From Delphinus delphis (lineage: Eukaryota > Chordata > Mammalia > Artiodactyla > Delphinidae), in contig NC_082696.1 in assembly GCF_949987515.2 (NCBI RefSeq), forward strand, positions 33,522,431-33,586,430: DNA of 64,000 nt, read 5' to 3'. Each line of letters opens with the position of its first letter. The stretch's first letter is position 1. The position numbers and the translations under genes were made by a program. A model generated the notes under the pieces. That model saw only the letters and a list, made by a program, of their open reading frames with translations. It did not search any database and was not told the origin of the DNA. This document shows, one piece after another, positions 56,662-64,000 of the stretch.

Positions 56662-57994
56662 CAGTGGTTCTTAAACTTTTTGGATCCATAAGGATCCATT
56701 TATGATTTTAAAAATTATTGGGGACACAAAAGAACTTTTGTTTATGTAGGTTGTGTCTAACGATATATACCATACACCATGTAAGAAATTAAAACTGAGA
56801 AGTTTAAAAAATAATAATTAAAAAATCCATTACATGTTAACATAAAACATTATTTTTGTGGGAAAAAACCTTACACTTCTGGAACAAAAAATTTAGTGAG
56901 AAGGCTGGCATTTCTCTACATATTTTATAGTTCTCTTTATTTTAATTTTATTTTAATCTATTTTTTTGGCTGCGTTGGTTCTTCGTTGCTGCGCGTGGGC
57001 TTTCTCTCGTTGCTGCGAGCAAGGGCTACTCTTAGTTGCGGTGCACGAGCCTCATTGCAGTGGCTTTTCTTGTTGTGGAGCAGGGCTCTAGTTGCACAGA
57101 GCCCTGTTGTGGCCCTGTTTCTAGTTGTGGCATGTGGGCTCAGTAGTTGTGGCTCGCGGGCTCTAGAGCGCAGGCTCAGTAGTTGTGGTGCACAGGCTTA
57201 GTTGTTCTGCAGCATGTGGGATCTTTCTGGACCAGGGCTCGAACCCGTGTCCCCTGCCATTGGCAGGCAGATTCTTAAGCACTACGCCACCAGGGAAGCC
57301 CCTACAATTCTCTTTAATTTCTAGTTTATTAGAAGACAGCTAGGTTTTTGTATGTTTCTGCATTCAGTCTCTTGTAATGTGTTCTTTTGGTGGAATATAT
57401 GAAAGAAAAGGGAGGTGTATTTTAATAGACTTAGAAGATGTTCTTCTTTGATACTGCACTAAAACTTTACAGATTGTAATTTCATAAAAGTTAGTTTCAA
57501 CGAAGAATCAAAACCTTTACAGTGAACATTTTGTACTTTGTTACAGTAAGATACGTTGGTATTTTTGTTGTTTGTATAGATCTTTACCTATGCATGATTT
57601 ATAGCATCATGCATTGGTCAGTTGGAAAATATCAGTTCATTAAGTTGTACAGATCTTCTGGATGTGGACATATATTTCATTATGTGTGTAATCAAACTAA
57701 TATTTCTTAATATCAGAAGATGGTTTAAGTGTTGGAATGCTGTCAGGCTCAGGATGGTGGATAAAATTTTCAAGATATTAATTTTCACTTAAAAGTTCAG
57801 TTTTTATCATTGGCAACAGACACTGTCAGTTATTTTCCTTGAAGTGACAGGCTCACTTGCTCTTTTTCCCGAAAATATTAGTCATACCCAATTCTGAATA
57901 GGTTGTCTTCAGTTATTCATTCAAGTAAAAAAATAGTGTTTTATGAAAAGAGTGGGTAGTTCACCCCATATCTCAGTCTCATAATAAGTTAAGG
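56662..57994 (-). mobile_element. hAT-Charlie-type element with transposase relic
   Basis: It begins cagtggttcttaaact at the left end. '..aaattaaaactgagaagttt', 'aaatccattacatgttaaca', 'aaaatttagtgagaaggctg', and right of the inner SINE 'agaagacagctaggtttttg', 'cattttgtactttgttacag', 'ttgaagtgacaggctcactt' and 'gaaaagagtgggtagttcac' follow a long hAT-Charlie-type repeat. The coding sense of the transposase relic appears to be minus, interrupted by many stops. The other terminal repeat is not seen. A long-type SINE (56944-57302) sits inside. Confidence 0.72.
56944..57302 (-). mobile_element. CHR-type SINE, long subtype, in hAT element
   Basis: 'ggctgcgttggttcttcgtt' tail side, tRNA-like end 'gggaagcccc' at the right. 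Duplication ttctctttatttt (56931-56943) against ttctctttaattt (57308-57320), one mismatch. Internally rearranged: an extra 'gcacagagccctgttgtggc' block is inserted around 57090-57125. Confidence 0.94.
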
Positions 57995-58010
57995 GTAATA
58001 AGTTAAGGGT
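57983..58010. repeat. 14-bp direct repeat
   Basis: Two adjacent copies of aataagttaagggt just outside the hAT-like region. Small local duplication. Confidence 0.85.
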
Positions 58011-58294
58011 GTTTGACTCTTCAGTTACTGCATTCACATAGGGTCTAATCTACACGCAAGTATTAAATATTTATTCCTAATTTTGGTTAACAATTTAAAA
58101 GATTGCACATTGGGGAAAAAACCCATTTTTTCTTTTAACCTGGGGAGTAGAGATCGTATTGTCTTTCTGTTTCCCGCCTGCCCCCCTTTTCTTTCAGGTT
58201 TCCCTTGTGGGGGAAAAAGCAACACTAAAGTATTAGTTAGAACCACGAGAGACGTGTCCTTCTAACAATAATAATGCTTATAATGCATTTTCTT

Positions 58295-58654
58295 CTTTTT
58301 TTAAAAATAAATCTATTTATTTATTTTTGGCTGCATAGGGTCTTTGTTGCTGCGTGTGGGCTTTCTCTAGTTGTGGCAAGTGGGGGCTACTCTTCATTGT
58401 AGTGCGTGGGCTTCTCATTGTGGTGGCTTGTCTTGTTGCAGAGCACAGCACGGGCTCTAGGCACATGGGCTGCAGTAGTTGTGGCACGCGGGCTCAGTAG
58501 TTGTGGCTTGTGGGCTCTAGAGCACAGGCTCAGTAGTTGTGGCGCACAGGCTTAGTCACTTCACGGCATGTGAGATCTTCCCGGACCAGGTTTCGAACTC
58601 ATGTTCCCTGCATTGGCAGGCAGATTCTTAACCACTGCGCCACCAGGGAAGCCC
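58295..58654 (-). mobile_element. CHR-type SINE, long subtype
   Basis: Tail of T/A then 'ggctgcatagggtctttgtt'; ends 'gggaagccc'. Duplication tgcattttctt (58284-58294) against tgcgttttctt (58655-58665). Contains an extra 'cagcac' and an extra 'cgggctcagtagttgtgg' unit. B box decayed ('aggtttcgaactc' on plus). Confidence 0.95.
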
Positions 58655-58817
58655 TGCGTTTTCTTTTCAAGTTATACAAGAACTTAAAACAGTTCCATAG
58701 ATTGATATCAAATACCAGGAAAGACCAAAATAGTAAATTCTAATGAAATAATAAAATATAGATATTAGTCTGTGTTTTAAATAATGCAAAGTTACATAGA
58801 TAAAGGAATAGGTTTTT

Positions 58818-59045
58818 TTTGTTTTTTTTTTTTTTTTTTGTTTTGTTTTTTGCGGTACGCGGGCCTCTCACTGTTGTGGCCTCTCCCGTTGCGGAGCACA
58901 GGCTCCGGACGCGCAGGCTCAGCGGCCATGGCCTACGGGCCCAGCTGCTCCGCGGCATGTGGGATCTTCCCGGACCGGGGCACGAACCCGCGTCCCCTGC
59001 ATCGGCAGGTGGACTCTCAACCACTGTGCCACCAGGGAAGCCCCC
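58818..59045 (-). mobile_element. CHR-type SINE, short subtype
   Basis: Long T tail with G interruptions, 'tgcggtacgcgggcctctca', ending 'gggaagccc'. Perfect 15-bp duplication aaggaataggttttt at 58803-58817 and 59046-59060. High CpG retention. Confidence 0.97.
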
Positions 59046-59060
59046 AAGGAATAGGTTTTT

Positions 59061-59444
59061 AAAAATGTTTTACGGGAGGCTGTTTTCAACTATGTGCAGT
59101 ATGCAATTTTGTGACGCCTCTTCCTGATGCATATGCATGTTTATGTTTAAAAATTACTCAGTACAAACATTTAAACACAATTTGTAAAACTGGAATATAA
59201 TAAGAAAGGAACGCATAAGAACTGATGTGATCTTTCCTACTGACACATGGCAAAATATTTTGTCAGGGTACCACTTTTAAATGTTGTACTTGATTAATAT
59301 TTTTTTGTGCTAGGTTAATGATTACAGTTGAAGTTGTAAATGATATTTGTAATTTCTTACCCCTACCCTACTCCAAACATACAGAGTAAAACATCTTTGA
59401 TTCCTGATGGCAAAGAGCTAGCATCTTAAAGAGCCACACACGTA
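59061..59444. other. Unique non-coding DNA
   Basis: No gene or classified repeat recognised. Confidence 0.5.
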
Positions 59445-59720
59445 AATAATTTATTTCCAGTAATTATTTAGTGTCTCATATATGCCATGCTCTGTGCTGG
59501 GGGCTAAAGATAAAAGAGGAGCAAGATAATAAGGGTCTTTATAGTTTAACAGAGGGAGACAGTGGGGAATGTAAGTGAGGAAAAAGTGTTATGAGGTCTA
59601 TAATAGGAATAGATACGGGGGGCTCAGAGTTTAATTTTATGGAGAAGGGAGTATGTGAAACGAAGAGACCAGAGAAGTCTTTGCAGAACAGGTGACCAAC
59701 TGGAATTATGTGTACTCAAA
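59445..59720 (-). repeat. L2 LINE 3' end
   Basis: Antisense L2 3' end: 'gtctcatatatgccatgctc', 'gtgctgggggctaaagataa', 'agaggagcaagataataagg', 'acagagggagacagtgggga'. A second L2 3' end lies just to the right in the same orientation. Confidence 0.78.
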
Positions 59721-59794
59721 TGATGTAATAATTATAAATAGGAATCATTTATTGATTCTCTAGGAGTGTAGAACCAAGGTTATTAAAAAAATTA

Positions 59795-60030
59795 ATAGTT
59801 CTTAGTTTAGTCCACAAAAAGTTTATGAAACATCTATAGCATCTATTATGTGGCAGACCCTAATGTTGCTGGCATGAATGGCCTGGTCCTTATTATTAAC
59901 TGGGTCACAGTCTAGTGGGAGAGTCACATAATTTCAGTTTAATATAGTAATAAGTACTGTGAAGGTGAAATACACAGAAGGGCATCTAACATGGCCAGTG
60001 GCTGGCCAGATCAATAAGACATTTGTGTTT
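59795..60030 (-). repeat. Second L2 LINE 3' end
   Basis: 'ctatagcatctattatgtgg', 'tgttgctggcatgaatggcc', 'actgggtcacagtctagtgg', 'agtaataagtactgtgaagg' repeat the L2 3'-end order, so it is a separate copy from 59445-59720. Confidence 0.7.
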
Positions 60031-60117
60031 GTAAACGTAAAGAAAAATGTTCAGTAAGTCATGGAATATTTTCTTATGTACATGACACCAATATTTCTAA
60101 ATAAAAAGAGAGGCTTT

Positions 60118-60471
60118 GGGGCTTCCCTGGTGGCGCAGTGGCTAAGAATCTGCCTGCCAATGTAGGGGACACGGGTTCGAGCCCTGAGCCGGGAGGATCC
60201 CACATGCCGCAGAGTAACTAAGCCCGTGCACCACAACTACTGAGCCTGTGGGCTAGAGCCCACGTGCCACAACTACTGAGCCTGTGTGCCACAGCTACTG
60301 AAGCCCGTGCGCCTAGAGCCCATGCTCCGCAACAAGAGAAGCCACTGCAATGAGAAGCCCACGCACCACAACGAAGAGTAGTCTTCGCTTGAGGCAAGTA
60401 AAAGAAACCGGAGCGCAGTGAGGACCCGATGCAGCCAAAAATAAAATAAATAAATAAATTTAAAAAAGAAG
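60118..60471 (+). mobile_element. CHR-type SINE, long subtype
   Basis: 'ggggcttccctggtggcgca', canonical B box GGTTCGAGCCC, long-type body and an 'aaataaataaataaattta' tail. Flanks 'aaaagagaggctttg' and 'aaaagagagagaggctctg' are imperfect copies of the target site. An extra 'gagcctgtgtgccacagct' repeat unit lengthens it. Confidence 0.95.
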
Positions 60472-60594
60472 AAAAGAGAGAGAGGCTCTGCTTTTGCATT
60501 GTGCATATTTCTTATCATTAAGGAACATGGTCTTGATTCTGCACACTGGAAAATGGCCAAGGTTTTTCCACTACCTTCGAGCACCCCTAACAGG

Positions 60595-60815
60595 TTAAGC
60601 CTGGTTCAAACCCTAATCCCATCACTAATTAGCTATTAGGTTCTTGAATCAGTTATGTAACTCCTCTAAACTGTACTTTCTTCATCTGTAATGAGAGTAA
60701 ACATAGTAGTTAACTCCTTGGGTTTTAGTGAGCATTTAATGAGATAATCTACATACAGGGCTTAGCATGGTGCCTGACATATGGTAGATGCTTTTTATAT
60801 GTTAGCAATTATTAT
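60595..60815 (+). repeat. MIR SINE relic, nearly full length
   Basis: Sense MIR: 'agcctggttcaaaccctaat', 'ttatgtaactcctctaaact', 'ttcatctgtaatgagagtaa', 'tttaatgagataatctacat', 'gcttagcatggtgcctgaca'. B-box-like ggttcaaaccc is visible. Confidence 0.88.
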
Positions 60816-61029
60816 TTTGTCTTAAACTACTTTAACAAATCACATAGCAGTTAGACCTCAAAATAACTCCAAAATAGACTTCTTTCTTGTTTCCCAGGTT
60901 AGGTGGAAATATTGGCATTCTTGCCTAGCCCCATGCTACTAACCAAGAGAAGCTTGTCTGCTCAAACTAGTGTTGGTAATGATTTCGTAGAGAGTAATGC
61001 TATCCAACTGTTTTCCGTTAAAGTGGGAT

Positions 61030-61175
61030 AATAAATATTTTCTAATCCCACACTGTGTACACAGTGCTGTGCTAAGTATTCTAGAGGTAAGAAACTGGAA
61101 ACTGAAATTATCTTTGTCCATAAGAAGCTTACACTTTATCGTCATAAGTTAAGATAAGTATTTAAATAACCAGAC
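61030..61175 (-). repeat. L2 LINE 3' end fragment
   Basis: 'ataaatattttctaatccca', 'acagtgctgtgctaagtatt', 'ctttgtccataagaagctta' fit an antisense L2 3' end. Confidence 0.65.
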
Positions 61176-62469
61176 ATAGAACATACAGTGAAAAAAAAAG
61201 GATCGATTATTACTTAGCTTTGTCTCATTTAAGCTTTAGATTTTCTGAGGGGTAAAAAACCGTAAGATTGTAGTTGTTAGAAAAGGCCTTTGTTTAAAAA
61301 GATGTTTTGAGAGTATTTCCCTACTGTTTTCCTTAGTTTGATTTGCAAGCTGGAGCAGGTTATTAAAGATGAAGTGTTCTGGTGGGAACGGTAGCCTGGA
61401 GCGCTTGAAGCATTGCTAATTTCGAACCTTGTAATTTAGTTAAATTGAAACATAACTGCATTTAGATGAATGGGCCGCTAGTTTCCCTTCCCAAAGCAAA
61501 CATGCCAACCTTTCATTACTTCTTATCTGTGCTATGGCTTCTGTGCTATTCAGATCTGCTCTTTTACACATAATTGACATGTTATGGTGGCGCAGATTTT
61601 TTTATTTTGAAAAAAAGAGCTTCAAAAAAGAAAAGAATTAGGGATGCTTTCCATAGCCTATTGCATCAATCATTTTACGTTTTGAAGTGAGAATGAGGGA
61701 GTGATTCCAGGTAACTTGATGTTCCTGTGGAAGGTGGTTTGGCTCAAGCTTTTACGGACCGGGGAATGAGTAAGTGACACAGTAGGTCTGATTACAAATA
61801 CAGTTTATCTTCATTTGGAATCCATGACTTATATTAAATTTAATTACTTCCCCCGTGGCTTCTATTAAATTTAATTAATTTCCCTTGCAGCTGGCGTAGT
61901 GGAGGTGCTGTTCCTAAATGAAGGTGATTGCTAATTGAGGGAGTTTTCTGTAAGAGGTTTCTTAGGCTTTCTCTTGTTTATCTGGAAATCTCTTACCCAG
62001 CCAGACATCTCAGGACATTAGTGAGAAGTCCCAGGTTGCAGAGTCGTACATGAGTTCATCACCATTACGTAGAGAAATCTTTGAGGTTTTTTGTTTTGTT
62101 TTGTTTTCTGTTCTGATCCTTCAGTTAACATGTCTTTTTGGTGAGAGGCCAGCCTAGGTTTCTAAGCAAAGAAAACGGGCCCAGTCTTAACCTCGACGAG
62201 ATGGGACGTGTTAGGCCCCTCTACACATGGAGGTTTCTGGCAACTGTACCAAGGTTAACTGCTGTTCAATTTCGAAAACACAGAGGAAGAGAGGCAAAGA
62301 ATTCAGCATTTGTGGACAGTGTATTACCCGTCTAACAATTATTATTTGGGGAACTCTCTCAAATTAGACAATCTTATTAATTTGGTTTTTCTCACCGGGA
62401 CTGTAGAATTGTACTGATAATATAAACATCAGTATATATTCCTAAGGCAAAACCAAAAATTTCAAAACA
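61176..62469. other. Repeat-poor block rich in TAAT-core motifs
   Basis: No interspersed repeat is seen. Direct copies of tattaaatttaatta occur near 61831 and 61863, with 'gctaattgag' nearby (about 61930) and CpGs in 'tttacggaccggggaatg' (61753). A 65-codon frame at 62138-62335 has no known domain. Could be a conserved non-coding element. Confidence 0.5.
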
Positions 62470-62492
62470 TTAAAAAAAAATCAAGGTATGTA

Positions 62493-62640
62493 GGGACTTC
62501 CCTGGCACCTCCAGTGGTTAAGACTCCACGCTTCCACTTCAGGGGGCATGGGTTCTAACCCAGGTTGGGGAACTATAAGATCCCACATGCTGAGCTGTGC
62601 GGCCAAAAAAAAAGAAAAAAACAAAACTGACATATTTTCA
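62493..62640 (+). mobile_element. Older CHR-1-like SINE
   Basis: 'gggacttccctggcacctcc', 'cagtggttaagactccacgc', 'ttccacttcagggggcatgg', then 'gagctgtgcggccaaaaaaa'. Same older class as 23634-23752, in the other orientation. Long duplication tt(a)8-9 followed by tcaagRtatgta at 62470-62492 and 62640-62662, one mismatch plus an A-run difference. Confidence 0.9.
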
Positions 62641-62870
62641 TTAAAAAAAATCAAGATATGTAAATGTTACATACCTATTGCCCTTACTTGGTTCCTACAA
62701 GTAGGCCACATGGTAGAAAGAAAAAAATGTATAACGTAAATAGATCTATATTCATTTAATGCATTCTTATTCTCAGCCTTTCAATTTTTAATAGAAAAGA
62801 ACTTTCATTTTTGAGCATCAGTATGTGCCAGAAATTATATATACATTTTATATACACACATATTATATAT

Positions 62871-63075
62871 ATATATCTATATATAAATTTTCTTAGCAGC
62901 CCAGTATTCTTTATACATGAAGAGTTGAAGCTCAAGTTCTTGTTTTTTCTGTCAATAATTAAATGCCCATATATATCTATATATAAATTTTCTTAGCAGC
63001 CCAGTAAAGTATTCTTTATACATGAAGAGTTGAGGTTCAAGTTCTTGTTTTTTCTGTCAATAATTAAATGCCCAT
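62871..63075. repeat. 100/105-bp tandem duplication
   Basis: Copy 1 (62871-62970) and copy 2 (62971-63075) both run from atatatctatatataaattt to ttaaatgcccat. Copy 2 has five extra bases (aaagt at about 63006-63010) and two substitutions (gaagctc to gaggttc). Otherwise identical, so the duplication is recent or kept homogeneous. Confidence 0.97.
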
Positions 63076-63436
63076 TTAAGTGGTATGTGAAAGTCCTGGC
63101 TTTGGAGGAAATTCTCTTGTTCTTTGAATGGACAATACTTGGACGATACTCTTTTATCAACAAGCTCCTTCGAAAGCTATTTCCTGTGTTTTTCATTATT
63201 TCATTCCCTGTTTTTTCTCCTACCTTTCTCGCCCCATCTGCTTAGCTCAAACTGTGAAGTCCATTATCTCTTCAAATTTCAATTTTAGTTTGATGTCCTT
63301 GGGGCTTCATAGTGGCCTTCTCTTTTTTATTCTATATTCTCTTCTTGATCATTTTATCCTAGAGTTACCAGTACCATCAATAAACCCATTCATTACCCTA
63401 AATTTATAACTCCCGTCCTGACCTCTCTTCTGAGCC
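63076..63436. other. Unique non-coding DNA
   Basis: No gene or classified repeat recognised; a 93-codon plus frame (63128-63409) has no domain. Confidence 0.5.
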
Positions 63437-63900
63437 TGTTAAAACCAGAGTTGGACAGTAGTTAAAGTGGTAAAAACAGATTTTATTCAGGAACTATTGC
63501 AACAGGGAAATAGAGACCTTAGTATATAACAGGGCTTCATTTGAATACAGCATGGACAAGTGGGGATTCACAGCCAAGGAGTAGGGTGGGTGTCAGTGGG
63601 TGGAAAATTACTAAGAGGAAACATCAGGAGTAAGGAGGGGATTCTGGTTGAACCTCCTTGGCAGGATTCTTGCTGAAGGCAGGCCAGGGTGATGAGATAT
63701 CATGAGGGGAAATGGTGGAAGATGAGGAATTTGATCTGATATTGAGGTCAATCAGATTTCCAGGGTGGGTGCAGGATTTTTGCTAAGATGGGGCTATGCA
63801 GGTCTGGCAAACATGGGGCCTAGTCAAGAAAAGGGCTCAGAGGAGCCTGTATAAAGTTTGGTGAAGGAGATGTCTCTGTCTAGCTCCAGGACCTTCCTTT
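63437..63900 (-). mobile_element. Retroviral LTR fragment (ERV1-like)
   Basis: The left edge tgttaaaacc is the minus-strand 3' end (GGTTTTAACA). AATAAA lies on the minus strand at about 63481-63486 within 'gattttattcagg', and 'aactattgcaacagggaaat' matches the region before the poly(A) signal of common ERV1 LTRs. The 5' end is not defined and may run to the window edge. No viral genes. Confidence 0.62.
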
Positions 63901-64000
63901 CACTCATTCCATGTCTCCATTTGGTTATTTCCTAGTCATAATAAATTGAAATAGTCGAATTCCTGTACAAATCTGTGTTTTCTTCTTCCAGCCCTCCCTG

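Noticed and set aside
1..64000. CRISPR array, bacterial operon or tRNA/rRNA genes
   Set aside because: No regularly spaced repeats, no dense coding and no ribosome-binding pattern are seen; the tRNA-like sequences are all SINE heads with decayed or altered promoter boxes and downstream SINE bodies.
63437..64000. Full provirus starting at the right edge
   Set aside because: Only an LTR-like segment is visible; no gag, pol or env-like frame appears before the window ends.

Overview
This window is non-coding mammalian nuclear DNA, almost certainly from a cetacean and probably a toothed whale. The evidence is 24 copies of CHR-type tRNA-derived SINEs, the family shared by cetaceans, hippos and ruminants. 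Eleven of them belong to a short, CpG-rich, internally deleted subtype of the kind known from whales and dolphins. The rest of the repeat load is standard for placental mammals: L2 and MIR relics, L1 pieces, MaLR/ERVL LTRs, hAT-Charlie and Tigger DNA transposons. I found no protein-coding exon, functional RNA gene, CRISPR array, operon or bacterial feature. Every long reading frame that I could place lies in a repeat (short SINE body, L2 ORF2, L1 ORF2) or is an unrecognised chance frame. The window is therefore intergenic or deep intronic. I cannot name the locus.

Layout. 1-10 kb: AT-rich DNA with ancient L2 and MIR, an intermediate-type SINE at 2216-2460, an L1 piece inside an L2, and a MIR split by a MaLR LTR near 8.7-9.1 kb. 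10-20 kb: a cluster of seven SINEs, nearly all on the minus strand, two retroviral LTRs at 11.7-13.3 kb, and an L1 3' UTR split by a SINE. 20-36 kb: mostly unique or ancient DNA with two long decayed L2 blocks (21.5-22.5 and 34.9-36.1 kb), a MaLR LTR split by a young SINE at 28.0-28.6 kb, a short hAT element at 29.7 kb and a long (GT)n microsatellite at 31.1 kb. 36-48 kb: young SINEs, a two-layer L1 stack, a MaLR LTR and a Tigger MITE, and a long-type SINE split by an L1 that still carries an open ORF2 C-terminus. 48-60 kb: the densest part, with the most CpG-rich SINE copy, a 1.28-kb solo LTR nested in an MLT2-like LTR, and a hAT-Charlie element hit by two SINEs. 60-64 kb: a repeat-poor block with clustered TAAT-core motifs, an older CHR-1-like SINE, a near-identical 100/105-bp tandem duplication and a retroviral LTR fragment running toward the right edge.

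The elements form a relative time scale. L2 and MIR are the oldest layer. MaLR, MLT2, hAT and Tigger elements cut or abut them, long CHR SINEs and the solo LTR cut those, and the short CHR SINEs and one L1 are the most recent. Nearly all young insertions keep clean target-site duplications. The least routine items are the 14-bp GATAACGG-type minisatellite at the 5' end of the solo LTR, the SINE at 2216-2460 that looks intermediate between long and short subtypes, the altered Pol III B box shared by the short SINEs, and the tandem duplication near 62.9 kb.
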